A stretch of 64,000 nt of DNA from Aptenodytes patagonicus. Taxonomy: Eukaryota; Chordata; Aves; Sphenisciformes; Spheniscidae. Below are positions 45,908-58,659 of the stretch, piece after piece (the first letter of the stretch is position 1; each line of letters begins with the position of its first letter). The notes beneath the pieces were generated by a model. It saw only the letters and a list, made by a program, of their open reading frames with translations, was not told the origin of the DNA and ran no database searches. The translations under genes were made by a program, and so were the position numbers. Where the stretch lies: positions 123,874,294 to 123,938,293 of the forward strand of contig NC_134949.1 of NCBI RefSeq assembly GCF_965638725.1, read 5' to 3'.

Positions 45908-47039
45908 TGTAGTGGCAGACCTGGATGCCAGGTGACCACCAAGCCTCTCTATCACTCCCCCTCCTCAGCTGGACAGAGGAGAGAAAATATAACTAAAGGC
46001 TCGTGGGTCAAGATAAGGACAGGGAGATTGCTCACCAATTACTGTCATGGGCAAAACAGACTCAACTTAGGGAAATTATTTTAGTTTATTGCCAATCAAA
46101 TCAGAGTAGGATAATAAGAAATAAAACCAAATCTTAAAACACCTTCCCTCTACCCCTCCCTTCTTCCCAGGCTCAACTTCACTCCCAATTTTTTCTACCT
46201 CCTCCCCCCAGCGGCACAGGGGGACGGGGAATGGGGGTTGCAGTCAGTTCATCACACGTTGTCTCTGCCGCTTCTTCTTTCTCAAGGGGAGGACTCTTCA
46301 CACTCTCCTGCTCCAGCGTGGGGTCCCTCCCATGGGAGACAGTCCTCCATGGACTTCTACAATGTGAGTCCTTCCCATGGGCTGCAGTTCTTCATGAACT
46401 GCTCCAGCGTGAGTCCCTTCCACGGGGTGCAGTCCTTCAGGAACAGACTGCTCCAGCCTGGGTCCCTCACAGGTCACAAGTCCTGCCAGCAAAGCTGCTC
46501 CAGCATGGGCTCCTCTCTCCACCAGGTCACAGGTCCTGCCAGGGGCCTGCTCCAGCACGGGATTCCCATGGGGTCACAGCCTCCTTTGGGCATCCATCTG
46601 CTCCGGCATGGGGTCCTCCATGGGCTGCAGGTGGATATCTGCTCCACTGTGGACCTCCGTGGGCTGCAGGGGGACAGCCTGCCTCACCATGGTCTTCACC
46701 ACGGGCTGCAGGGGAATCTCTGCTCCGGCACCTGGAGCGCCTCCTCCCCCTCCTTCTTCACTGACCTTGGTGTCTGCAGAGTTGTTTCTCCCACATATTC
46801 TCACTCCTCTCTCCGGCTGCAGTTGCTGTTGTGCAGTTTCTTTCCCCCCTTCTTAAATATGTTATCACAGAGGCGCTACCACCGTCGCTGGTGGGCTCGG
46901 CCTTGGCCAGCGGCGGGTCCGTCTTGGAGCCGGCTGGCATTGGCTCTATCTGACATAGGGGAAGCTTCTAGCAGCTTCTCACAGAAGCCACCCCTGTAGC
47001 CCCCCCGCTTCCAAAACATTGCCACGCAAACCCAATACA
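45908..47039. mobile_element. Solo LTR of an endogenous retrovirus (copy 2)
   Basis: The 1132-bp unit starts TGTAGTGG and ends CCCAATACA, flanked by a perfect 5-bp duplication, GCCAC, at 45903-45907 and 47040-47044. It belongs to the same family as 14770-15853 and lies in the same orientation. A TATA-like TATTTAAG (46852-46859, - strand) and AATAAA (46085-46090, - strand) occupy matching places in both copies. The centre is an array of related units, with CTCCAGC-type motifs at about 46310, 46401, 46450, 46497 and 46549. No internal retroviral genes are attached. Confidence 0.9.
46310..46745. repeat. Tandem array of about 45-52 bp units inside LTR copy 2
   Basis: Diverged units share CTCCAGC, then TGGGTCC, then CAC/CATGGG and GCAGTCCTTCA-like parts. 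The matching array in copy 1 spans about 15205-15580. Confidence 0.75.
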
Positions 47040-47044
47040 GCCAC
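47040..47044. repeat. Target-site duplication, right (GCCAC)
   Basis: Exact partner of 45903-45907. It differs from the CAGCT duplication of the other LTR, so the two inserted separately. Confidence 0.87.
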
Positions 47045-50000
47045 TTTCTTTGCAGATGTATTTTGGTAGCATTCAGTAGCGGCTGGGGGGGGGGGGGCTC
47101 TCCATTTACATAGATTGTGGTTTTTAAGCTAGTTTTAAACATTTTAAGTGTTTTCTTTGAGTTTTTTGACTCTTTGAGGTTTTCTTTAATTGTTTTTCTC
47201 TTCCTTCATCTTTAATATCCACTAGGCATAGCGTGTGATGAACAGAAATTGCATACTGACTAGCAGCTTTCAAATTTGTTGCAATTAGAGTAAGAAGAAA
47301 CATCTAGAGAACTCCGCACTGTGATGTGTGGAAATAAGTCTAGGCAGTAATTCCTAAAATTATTCTTCTATGCTCAGCCCGCCCACCTTTGGGTTTTGGC
47401 AGACAAATTTCCTTCTACAGGTCCTAATCCCTGTTGCTCATTTAGTGTGGCCATTGATTCCTCTCACTAGCCGTGCCCGTCTGTCAAATCACTGCTGACG
47501 CTATCCATTCCCTAAGAAAAACTAAGACCTTTTCTTCCCTATTTGAAAAGATTTTTTTAATAGTCCCTCAAGTTTTGTATTTAAAACTTTAGTTGTCAGA
47601 TAAGAAAATGGGAAAGACTCTTCTGGTTTATTGAGTCCAGCTCCCTTTGTCCAAGGGAGCAATGTCCCATTATGCCTTTCATTAAGTGACCATGCTCCAT
47701 TTTAATATCCATTTGATTGCTTGCCCTTGCTAGTCTTATCAGAAGACTAGTCCAGATATTCATTATCTGATAGCAGCAAACATTTTAATTTTAAGTAAGA
47801 TTTCTTTCTGGCTAGTTTTTTCTTTTGCAAACATCATCTCTCTACATTCTTGTAAGGAAAGCCTCACCTAACTTTATATCTTAATCTTCCTTTATTAAAA
47901 AAAAAAAACCTTTCAAATAGTTGCTATGCTTGTGGAAATAATTGAGAATGATACAAACATGAAAAAATCTAGAAAAAAAACTTAAATCCATGATCTTCCA
48001 ACAGAAACCCAATAAATTATAGTAACTATGCTTTTGTGCCATATCACTCTTACATTGGTTGTGGTACTGAGGGACAAGGTTTCTAAAGAAAACCCTAAAG
48101 ATTTTACAACCATGGTACAAAATGACCCGCTACAGTTCCTTTCACATATGAAAGATTTGTGAGAAAGTACAGCAAAAAAGGTAATACCCAACTTATAGGT
48201 GCCCAGAAAGCCTGCTGTTATAAATGCACATTAAAAAACAATCATTCAAATAAACAGGAATACACATTAGAAAACCTAGTGCACCACATCATTGCCAATT
48301 ACTGTAAGGAAAATACAAAGCACCATACAGACGTTGCCAGAAACATACTGAGTTTTTGTTTTTCATTTAGAATGATTCCTTTTAAGACCCCAGCAAGCCC
48401 AAAAAAACAGGCTCATTGTCTTTGGGTTTCATTACTGCGGCAAGGACCGAGGAGATGACTCTGGTTTGCGTGGCGCCGGTGCCATTGCAGCGAGCAGCCG
48501 GTACCTTTCCCTTGTGCTGCTGAGACCCTCCAAAAACATACTGTAGTTTGCAGGCATAATGGTGACGATGGCATTCATTTAGGAAGAGGCTTTTCCAATA
48601 CGCTCAGGTCTGGCTTAATTCTCAACGTTTTGCCACGTCTGGCTTTCACAGAGGGTGGAAGTTGGCCAATATGCGGAGCATCTCACCCAGTCAGTTCTTG
48701 ATGTTTCTACAAGATGTGAGCATCCCTCGTTTGGCCACGCATTGGAGCTGGGGTCCTTACCACACCACTCCTTTGTGGAAGCCCTGCGCAAGGAAAGGGC
48801 AGCTGGCTCCAGGCAGCAGTCCTCACCATACGGCACCCGCCTGCGGCTGGAGGAGGTGCGGGGGGAGCGCTCTTTCTAGCCGGGGGCATTGCAGGCAGGA
48901 CGGGGCATCTTCTGACTCTGAATGGGAGCAGATTTCCCTCTGTACTGACCAACAGCTGCTGTTCAAAGGTTCGCTAATTTGGTCACGCGTAATGAATTGT
49001 GTGACGCTTCTTCCCTGCTCCAGACCGTACTGTTCTTACTGTAAAATAGAGCTTTTTTACAAGTGGACGGCATTTTCAGTGCCACTCCTAATTTCAGAAG
49101 GATTTCACCAGGTACGTGTGTATATTTATTATGCTAATAACCAATTGTAGTTAAGTTTAAATTGTGCGTAACTGGCCTTAGTGTTTCTGGCATGTGGCCC
49201 ATAGACTGCAGTGATCATGTTACTGGAGTTACGAATTTTCTCTTTGCTTTGTTATATTGAAATAGCTGTGTAATGTAACTTTTAAAGCTCAAACATACTC
49301 AAAACAAGCGTGCGTGAAGAAAATCTGAGGTGGGGTGGGTGCAGCACCCGGGTTTGCATTTTCTATGTCTAAACATCTAAAGAGGCCTGTCTTTAGTAAC
49401 CTGTAACACAAAAATAATTTGTAGTCCATACCCATAGCATATACATTTCATAAACTGGTATATAAGAGTACATAGTGATCAATTTAAGGAAATTTTGTGA
49501 AGCATCCATAGGCATAATAGGGCTTCAGTCATTTCAGATGTGAAAACTAAAGCTGGTAAAATACATACATACAAATAAATGAATATATAAATATGTATAT
49601 AAAAGAACTTTAAATAAAACCATAAAACAGCTTTGGAGAATTTTTCGAATGTTTGTGGGTGCTCTTTTTTAGTTAAGTGTTCAATGTGAAAAGAATACTG
49701 AAAAACGCTGGGTTATTGACAGTTAAAACAAGAATAAAAAGCAGATGAAAACAGCAGATTCATATGTTAGGCAATTAAAAACCAGAACAACTGGGCGTAA
49801 AAAGCACAAATTAATAGTTTTGGTATTTTTCATTTGGCTCTGGCCAAAATTCTGTTGGCCACAATATTGCAGAATTGGGCCTTAAATGCTTGCCAGATCA
49901 CCAGGCGGGCTGAGCAAGAACATCACAGTTAAAATGTACAAATAAATAAACAGCACTGCTCTTGTCTTCTTAAAAAATGCTATACAAGATAGCTCTAATA

Positions 50001-52267
50001 AAATAACTTGTAAAGAGGAATACAAGTGAGAGGTAGCTGTATCAGATAAATCTATTACTTTGTGTAGTGATCAGATAATGTTTTATTCAAAGACAGCAGT
50101 AAGGAACCATAGAGCACTTCTAGGTGGCCTCTCTAAGCACTTTTACCATCTGATAGTCTTCATGCACCAATAATTGTATGTCTTTGTAGGAGTATTGGAA
50201 TTTTTTCAGCCCAGTTAAACTAAAATCTCAGACTGAAGACCACATCTTTCTTTTTCCCTGCCTGTCTTGGGTGATTTCAGTTTTCTTTGCTGTAAATTGA
50301 GTCATGTGCACTGCCCTCAGCAAGTTTAAAACTAGAAGGGAAGTAAGCTCATAAGCTAAGCATCCTGGAGAGTCTGGAGCAGAGGAAACTGGGAACAAGA
50401 GAGAGGCCTGTCATGGGTAGGAAATGAAAAACTTAAGAAATCGGTGAAAAACAGAAAGACAGAGGCAAGAAACCACGTCATCCCCGGTACTGGAGTGAGT
50501 TTATTTTCATATTGTCTTTTTAATGCTCTCCTACTATAGTCCTGTCAGACACAGCACAGGGCACAGCTCTGCAGGTAAATACAACGACACTGCAGAGCTA
50601 TGGAGATGAGGTGCTGCCACTTACCTCTTCCAGGAGACAGGATTACAGGTGTGATGTTGAGGACAATGCTTTCTCCAAAGCCCCTGGCTAGCAGCAGAAA
50701 GACAACATCAGCTTGGCTGAATCCTGCAGTTTACTCCAGCCCACAGTTGGAGCACAGGTCTCTCCAGACAGAGTACATTGTCACTTAGGCAGAGCCACTG
50801 GCTCCGAGGAATCAAGGCACCCAAAACCTGTTTGATGCACCTTGCCTCCTCTCCCCCAAATATCAGGCAGACGTTTGATTAGCAGCATCCACCGCTTGCG
50901 ATAACAAAATTAGAAAGAAACAAAAATAAAATGCAACCTTAGTCTGCCTCTTATGGTCGGGTGCAGGTCTGATTCCCAAGATACATACCAGGTTTTGGAG
51001 CTGACAATCCACCTTCCAGGCATTACCCTGACGTCTTTATTCCTTCAGCAAACCTAACCTTTAGCCAGGAGGTGGGAAGATGGCCAGGCACATATAGCCC
51101 AACTATAAAGGGGGCACTGTGCTCTAGTGAGCCCCCCTGGAGGTCTTTTCCCTCACGTCTCTCATACCTGCATTTTAGTTCCTCCAATATTTAGTTTTAG
51201 ATCTAGATGCAAAGGCCGAGAGCTTCTGTCTGCAGCCAGGCACTTTGGTACTCACAGGTGATTTCTTTGTTTCAGCTCACAACTTCTCTGCTGTGGGAAA
51301 TGGTAGCTACACACGTACTTCTTTCACAGACTGGAGATCTTAGGTGTTTAATGGCTACTTCCCTTCTGCTAGCTTGCTGCCGTCTCTCTCTTCCCCCGTC
51401 TCCTAATTTATTAACATTTGTTAACATTCATGTTAAATATTGTGGAAGAAACCCTAACCCTATGATCCCCAGCTCATTACCCGCTTCCTTTAGAGGTTGC
51501 GTCTGCCACATTATCATCAGTGAACCAAGGAACAAAGAGGTGGTTTTCCCTAGGACGTAGCTGTTAGAAGACACTTGCTTCCACCCAGTTTTTACTGAGG
51601 TTTCCATGAGACAAATGCTGTTCGGCACCCTCACCAGCTACAAAATCCACCTTCTTTTCAAAATACTGAAAACAGCAGCAGTTCTTTGCACAAGCAATTG
51701 AGTTCTAACTCTGTTTTCCAAGGCTTATTAATACTTCTTGACTTTTGCTCTCCTGTGTTTTCCATATAACAAGTGCTTAGCCCTTTAAAATGTGAACAAA
51801 TAAAACAAATAGGCAGCTCACTGCAAAGTGGAAGTGTGGGATTACTCTGTCAGCTTGCCCTTTTCTCACACTGCGGGCCTGAGAGCAATTAAATGAAGCT
51901 GACATGCATTAGGCAAGGCAGCCTAATTGAGCCTGAATTGCTAGGGAAGTGACGATAGCCCAAGCCAGTATGGATTCGAGAGCACCCCCATTAGGGAGCG
52001 TTGATCAATACCAGTGATTATGACATTTTAAAAATAAAATTGATTGCCCTTGACCGGAGTGGAAGGGAAAACTCACTCATACATGCCACCAGATACAACT
52101 GCTCTGTTCAATATGAAACACTTTGTGAAATGGCCATTGCAAATCTTTCCTTGTCGTCCCTCTTACAGGGGCAAAACTCCCATGACTTTGTCTCTTTGCT
52201 CTGGAGGCCTTTTAGTTAAAAGCTCTATAATAGACTTGGAAGTATTGACAATAATAATAAGCTTATG
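47045..52267. other. Gene desert, second part
   Basis: Holds a 13-base poly-G (47085-47097), a small perfect hairpin (arms 47640-47647 and 47653-47660) and an AT-rich microsatellite-like stretch (49561-49600). A GC-richer block at 48470-48950 has short frames on both strands that I cannot assign. Confidence 0.5.
49561..49600 (+). repeat. AT-rich low-complexity stretch
   Basis: Degenerate ATAC, AAAT and TATA units; an old microsatellite. Confidence 0.7.
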
Positions 52268-52313
52268 GGTGAAATTCTGACCTCACTAAAGTCAATGGAG
52301 CCAGAATTTCACC
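52268..52313. repeat. Perfect 12-bp inverted repeat, probable relic of an ancient palindromic element
   Basis: GGTGAAATTCTG (52268-52279) and CAGAATTTCACC (52302-52313) pair exactly around 22 nt containing AAAGTCAATGG. The wording resembles old palindromic repeats common in bird and reptile genomes; that resemblance is from memory, so the family is inferred. Confidence 0.6.
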
Positions 52314-55300
52314 ATTTTGTATATCCACACACCTATATGAAGTATATACATATGCTCTTAACAGATCAAATCTGCACATTGATTCACTCTTTTTATTCAC
52401 TCTACTTTCTAACAGTTTGCTTACCAAACATATTTTAGGTGTGAGCTAATGAAATGAATGGATTTTCCTCATGCTTAAAGCATAAAATAAAATTAACAAC
52501 CTTTTCCCCCCAGGAAGCCTTCTTCAAAGGAAAAAGAGGGAGGTCAGTATATCTTGCCTTTCTTCTCTGTGGAGCATTTTAAGACCATTCAGATGTTTGA
52601 GTTTACGGAATACCCTCTTACAAACTGGCAGGTTTCTCAGTGAAGGGGGACACCTCATCTAGATCTACTGCTTGGGAGGGCGGGAGAGGAGGAGAAAGAG
52701 GGGTAACATGACTTCAGCTGAGCTTCTCCGATTTATGCTTGGTCAGGATCAAGCCTCACTAGGTTCAGGCATGTCTTCTGATGTCATGGGCAGAAGAACA
52801 GGAAAGGATACGAATTAACCTGGGAATCAATATGACCAGGTGCCCATTTGGTGGTAAGAACAGGAAAAGTGGATAATCAGAACACGTGGGCTAAGCTATA
52901 TTAATTTCTTAAGAAAACAAGTGAAAAAGGAACGTATCTTTCTTTTATGCTGCACAGCAAAGCAAGGCATGCAAGGAAGAGATAATATCTTTTAGTAGAT
53001 CAGCTAGGGAGAAAAATAAGGATAAGCTTTCAACTCTTCTTTAAGCTGCTCCTGGACCTCATGAAACACCTTACCCTTGCCTATCTTTCTTACATACACA
53101 AACCATCTTGTGGGATATATGGCAAAGTAAACAGTAAATTAGCAGTAGATATTTACAGGTGGACACAGAATTTCCATTAACCTTAATACACTGATGTGAA
53201 AAACCTTAATTACCAGCTAATTGTAGGAATGGTCTGATAACTTTTGTCTTAGATCAGCAGAACTTCTAATTACTGAATTTAGTTCATTTCCTCATCTTAT
53301 TAGTTAACTCAGACTCATTTCTTGAAGAAATGAGTTAAGTTTTGCTATGATTTATCAGTTACCTCACTCCAGTACTTGCACTAGGCATTGTGGAAAAAAC
53401 AGAACAAAAATACCAACCAGTTCATGACCCAGAGAGCTTCTGTCTGCCCAGTGGCTCTGTCTGGTTTTGTGACAGTGAAGAGCACGGTGCATCTCAGGCG
53501 CTGGTTTTCGGGGCAGCTGTGCCCTTCTGCTGACCGACCGACTCCCTGCTGCCAGAAGGGGAAATCCTTGCTCACTTACTCCAATCCTTACTCCTCCTTT
53601 CCCACTGCTCCTGCCCTCCCCGGCATCCCTCCTGTGGCTCTCCTCACACCTTTTCCACTAGCAAGTTAGCTAGTTAGCTAACTTCAGTGCCAGAAAATGA
53701 TCCCATTCTTTGACGTAGTTGTTTTCTGCCTTTTCAAGGAGTTAAACTGATCCACAGATATGACCAAAGTGCAAAGTGGTGGCTGGGAGCTGGGGCAGCA
53801 AGGAGGGGGTGGGAAATGGGATCTTACAACTTCAGTAGCAGTGAATTGCTACATCAACTCATGGATCGTGGTGGAAGCTCAGTCAGTATAAGCCACGGTT
53901 GAAACCTGTGGTTCAGGTCTGCAGGGCACGAGCACTCTTGCTGTATCCTACATGTAATCGACCAAATTTAGATCTAGCTGATGACTTCCAGCCTGGGCAG
54001 CATTAAAACTCACTGATGGATTATGTATTCCTCCAGCACCACAGTGTTTTGAGTTCTGCTGTGCACAATGGCAGGCTTGAACACAACAGTTTCTTCTAAA
54101 ATCAATGTATTCCTATACTTCAAGCCAAAAGGTAGATCACTTTTTCTACCCACCTGCCTTGCACCTGAGGAAGGCCTTGGTCTACCTCTGTGCCCACCTC
54201 AAACCTAGCCTTCATGTCCTTAGACCAGTCTCTTCTCACATCCTGTTGGTCAGGTTCCTTTCCTGCAGATGAAGTTGGTGGGATACTGTTTTGCGGGGGA
54301 GCTCATTATTTTAATCCCACAGGCTCAGTAATAACAGAATGGCACATTTTCTTCCTTTGGTCTATTAGCCACTTTCTAGCAGCAGTATTAGAGGTAACTA
54401 AAATGTTTTCTTCTCTTCATTTCTTTTGATTTGTATTTGGTTGTTTGTGATGCCCTGAGTCAGAGTTACATATTTGGCATATTCTGTGAGATAATATCAA
54501 GGCCTGCCATATTTTCGATGGTAAAATCCAAGGTGACTGGAGAATGGATAGTCCACCAGCCCTGAGGGAGGACGCCAAGGTGGGAAGCAGCATTCTTGAC
54601 CTCATCCCATCCCCACACGATGGTCCTGGTTAGATGCATCTTTGAAAGAGCTCCTTGCAGCCTCGGAAGCTGCCAGCCTCTCTGAGCCCAGCCTCCATCC
54701 CTACCTCAGATGCCTCTACCTCTACCTGATCCTGCAGCGCAGTCCCCACTCTCTCCCTGATGTTGCAGAGCTAACCACAATATCCTCTTGCTGCCAAATC
54801 CTATCCTCCACCTACGCCTCCCTGCCAAGTCTCCCACCCCTTCTCCTCCAGGAACGTCGCACTGAAGTTGATTAAAACGTGATGTGACCACAATTACACA
54901 CAAACAGTGCCTGCACTGCTAAAAGGAATTTCTGCCCACCTGGATCCCTTCCTTGCCTCCCCTCATCTGTCGTTGCTGCTCCACTGGTGCCTCCACAGGC
55001 AGGGCAGGATGGGACTCTGCAAAAACCCAGCGGATGCATGCAGGCAGAATCAGGCATGTGGCAGCCCTAATCCATTGCCCTGCCCGGTTCCCCTGCTGCT
55101 GAGTTATAGCTGCCCAAAGATCATGTTCCCATAAACAGCACCTTGGTGGTGGTCCAGGAAACTCATCCCCTTTCCTTGACACTCAGTCACTTATTGATGC
55201 CACTGATGACCAAGGGATTACTCGGCAAAGGAGGAGCGGTGGGGACTCACTCCTTGGCTAAAGTCTCAGAGCAGTGCCTCATTGCACGGGGTGTGCATGA

Positions 55301-57149
55301 CTGCCAGGGCAGGCTCCACGCAAGTGGAGAGCGAGGTCTGGCCACCCGTCTGCGTGGCAGCAGGGGAGTAGGGGAGGAACTGGGGTTATCATCATGTACG
55401 TCAGCCTGGGGTAGCTGCAGCCAGACCCCTAACACTGCTAGAATGGATATAACTTTTGTTTCAAAGGGCAGCTTTGAAAAAAAAAAGAAGCAGAAATTTA
55501 TGTCAGTTTTAGCATGGAACGAGATCCACTGGTTTACAGCCCCCTGTGAAAGAAACCATTTCACTCTATTGACATCAGAGTACTTCCAGGTATTTTTGCC
55601 AGGACTTTATAAACCATTCTTACTACTGTCACGTATCCTACTTGGCTGGGAATTTGAGCAGTAAGAATAGCACTATACATAAATATTCCCACTGCACAAA
55701 CATCTTGGCAAGTGAATTAATTTATCAGTATATAGCAAACATACTACCTAATGAGACACAAGCCCATTTCCTGCACTTGGACTTGTGTTCCAGCATTCAT
55801 GGCTGTCCAAAGCCCTTGTTCAAAGTTGATATTGTAATCACTTGGCTAGATCTATTGTAATGTAAAAACAGAGAAAACCCTACACAACTGACCACCTTCA
55901 TTAGGCTACCTCTCGTCCTAGAAAGGCATCCCAGAAAATCCGTAATGGACTATGAACAGTTTGACTCCATCTTCTCTAAGAAGCCATTGTCAAAGCAGTT
56001 TCTGTCCATTCCTTGCATCTCAGACTCTGTTATTAAGATGTTTGCAGCATCAATGAAGTTTCTATACAATTTTTTTTTCACATCATATGTAATAGCTACA
56101 GTTAATAAAACATGAGTTTATAATCAGTAGTTACCGGTCAATCACCAAAGCCTGTCCCAGATCCGTTTGTTATTGTTGGTCTCGGCAAATTGCTTAGAAA
56201 TGCCATTTTGTTTTTTAAAAACAATGATGATGGTAACTTGCATCAGTGCTGAAAAACACTCTGTCACAATTCAAATCGACATGAAAAAAACGTCCAGGTG
56301 ATCAGCTACGGAAAGGAAGGTTCAGAGTGAAACCAGGGGAAATATCGAAAGGGTCCCAGCTCTGGAGGTGCTACCAGGTGATAATGTAACTGAGACGGGC
56401 TTTTTGCCAAATGAAATATACCACGTGTAGTTGCCTCGCAGTTCTTGGAAGTATTTTTTTTTAACCCTATTAAATGTCAGTGTGTTGGCCCATATGTTGC
56501 TCCAGAGAGACCTACAGCTTTCTGGGGTTAACAGGAGTCTAGTGCTTTTATTTTTTGTGATGGTTTTATACCGTCGTATATGTTGCACTGGACTTCACTG
56601 TAACATGAAATGGAGAGAGCTGGGGTTCTTCGTTCATTAGTTTGTCTTTTAATTGTTTGAACACACTGTGGAATGATTGCATTTTGCAAGGATTTTAGAA
56701 GTAAATGTCTTGACTTTGTACTCCTCCTGACAGGCAATGGTTACGGTCGTGAGTGTAACCTTTGCTGGCACGGAGGCTGCCTGGTGCACCGAAGCCTGGC
56801 AGAATGGAGGTTCCCCAAATGCCACATGGAGTAGATGGAAATATACTTCCTAACCCTAATGCACCTTCAGTCAGAACCACAGGCAAAAACCACCAGGACT
56901 GAGCCTAAGAAATGAATACATTTCATCACACGGTATTTGGGGATAGAATTATAGAAATTGTTTTTCTGACCTATATAATGCATAGATTGTACAGAATGCT
57001 AAATCTGCTAAAGAGCTAAATGCCCATTCTACGGCAAATTCTGATACTTAATTTTTTCTTTTCAGTTTTTTTTTTTAATAAAAATTTAACATCGAATGTC
57101 TAGGTTTTTCTCTTACTGACATTTATAAAAACCCAATTCTGATCCACTG
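52314..57149. other. Gene desert, third part, to the CLDN14 3' side
   Basis: Contains the palindrome at 53663-53684 and GC-richer blocks (54600-55400) with short open frames I cannot assign. The lower-numbered limit of the CLDN14 3' UTR may fall near 57150-57210. Confidence 0.45.
53663..53684. repeat. Near-perfect palindrome
   Basis: AAGTTAGCTA and TAGCTAACTT, 10-bp arms separated by two bases. Confidence 0.85.
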
Positions 57150-57155
57150 AAATGG

Positions 57156-57650
57156 TTTATTTCCATTATGATGCATCGTTTTGTTTCAAAAATGTGCTAA
57201 AATTTTATTTTTATAAGGCCAAAACATTGTAGTATAATTTAAAAAATTGGCTATAACATACTGTCAAATACATGTCATGAAATTCATATTTCAAGGAACT
57301 ATAAAAAAAACCAAACAAAAAGTTAAGTCAAAGCAAAACTAATACCTTTGTCATAACGAAACATTCATGCATTATGGAAATGAGAAACGTAGCAGACAAT
57401 CACTGCTGAAAATCGCTGTCTCTCACCATTAAGTTCTCTGTTTTAGGCAAAACGGCGTCTTTTGTTGGAACACTGTTCAAATAACAAGTTGTGGCCAGTT
57501 CTGCTTTGGTGCTCGTCGCGGGGCAGAAACTACAAACCAAACCATTACTTTTAGGAAAACTGCCCTTGAACTGCCTGCCTGCAAAACTCTAACGGAAAGT
57601 AGGCAGGTATGTACCGTCTCTGGAATATCACAGCCTCCTTTGTATTTATT
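57156..57650 (-). promoter_or_regulatory. Candidate CLDN14 poly(A) signals
   Basis: AATAAA on the - strand at 57645-57650 (about 190 nt past the stop), 57204-57209 and 57156-57161. Which is used is unknown. Confidence 0.35.
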
Positions 57651-57839
57651 TTCCAGGTTTTGCAACAAGCAGTTTTGTGTTCGCATTCTTTCTTTCTGCA
57701 GAAAGAAAGAAAAGGAAGAAAGGAACAATGGTAAACTTTGTATCGTAGCCCTTATAAATTAAAAGTTATCTTAGCTTTGTTTTATGCCGTGCACAGAAAT
57801 TATAAAGCAGCTGTGTCCCGCAGGCAAATCTTGGGGAAC

Positions 57840-58550
57840 TCACACATAGTCATTTAATCTGTAGCCGCTATGGGAAGCAGATGTCAGGGAAGAAGCATGG
57901 TTTCCCTTGTAGACAGTTGGTGGTCTACAGGAGGGAGCAGTCCTTCTTGCGCTGCTGGGCTGCGTCTGGTAAAGTGTCTCGTTCCCGTGACACTGGCTTG
58001 ATGTGCACAGCAGAGCGCCGCCGAGGATCGTCAAAGATGCGGAGACGAAGCCAAGGTAAAGAGCTTGACCTATCTCGTACTTCATCCCGCTGGGAAGCAT
58101 GGGGTTGTAGAATTCTGTAACTACATCGTTAGTGGTCCAAGAAACAGGTACCAGGCAAATGAGACCAGCCAGGATGAAAACGATCCCCCCGGAGACCGCG
58201 ATGGAGGCTTTGGCAGAAGTCCCCTTGGCACACTGTGTGCACTTCATACCGATGACAGCAATCACGCATGCCAGCGCAGAAAGGACGCAGGAAATTACCA
58301 TCATGGCACGAGCGGCTTGGAGGTCACGGGGCAGCGCCAGCTGGGAGCGGTGGACTTGGCACTGGTAGATGCCGGTGCTGTGCCAGACGCACTCCATCCA
58401 AAGCCCTTTCATATAGGCTACAGCTGTTATAATATTGGTGCCTACATGTGCCGTTCGCCACCAGTGTGGCAGAATAGTAGCAATTAATGTCCCAATTAGG
58501 CCGAGCAGGCTTAGAGAGAAGCCAAGTAACTGAACAGCCGAGCTTGCCAT
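57840..58550 (-). CDS. CLDN14: Claudin-14
   Basis: A 236-residue four-pass tight-junction protein; human CLDN14 is 239 residues and its loss causes deafness DFNB29 (family knowledge). The whole coding region is in one exon, as in other vertebrates. Membrane segments lie near residues 8-28, 82-102, 117-137 and 163-183. The first extracellular loop carries the claudin signature W30, G49-L50-W51, C54 and C64, followed by R81. The cytoplasmic tail ends YRLNDYV, with the Tyr-Val PDZ-binding end that binds ZO proteins. The neighbouring CHAF1B and MORC3 genes, in the known vertebrate order, separate it from other claudins. No frameshift or missing key residue. Confidence 0.97.
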   Translation of the reverse strand: MASSAVQLLGFSLSLLGLIGTLIATILPHWWRTAHVGTNIITAVAYMKGLWMECVWHSTGIYQCQVHRSQLALPRDLQAARAMMVISCVLSALACVIAVIGMKCTQCAKGTSAKASIAVSGGIVFILAGLICLVPVSWTTNDVVTEFYNPMLPSGMKYEIGQALYLGFVSASLTILGGALLCTSSQCHGNETLYQTQPSSARRTAPSCRPPTVYKGNHASSLTSASHSGYRLNDYV

Positions 58551-58659
58551 GTTAATGTTTGTCCTGCCTAGTTCTCTTAATAAAGTACCTCCGCTTGAAT
58601 TCCTTCGGAAAACACTGGCTTTTCTTGGAAGATATGCAGCTGTTTTACTTTGACACCTT
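58551..58659 (-). other. CLDN14: CLDN14 5' UTR part of the coding exon (tentative)
   Basis: Reading the - strand, TTTTATTAGGAGAGCAG before AAGGTGTC is the nearest plausible acceptor upstream of the ATG, putting the exon start at 58659. Upstream non-coding exons are expected but not identified. Confidence 0.35.

Noticed and set aside
46238..46999. A 253-codon open frame as a host gene
   Set aside because: It lies wholly within LTR copy 2 and follows its tandem repeat; a different frame is the one shared with copy 1.
14765..47044. The two LTRs as the ends of one large provirus or composite element
   Set aside because: Each has its own perfect 5-bp duplication (CAGCT and GCCAC), and CHAF1B exons lie between them, so they are separate solo LTRs.
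48655..49150. Open frames on both strands in a GC-richer block
   Set aside because: Several overlapping short frames on both strands with no recognisable protein; most likely chance.
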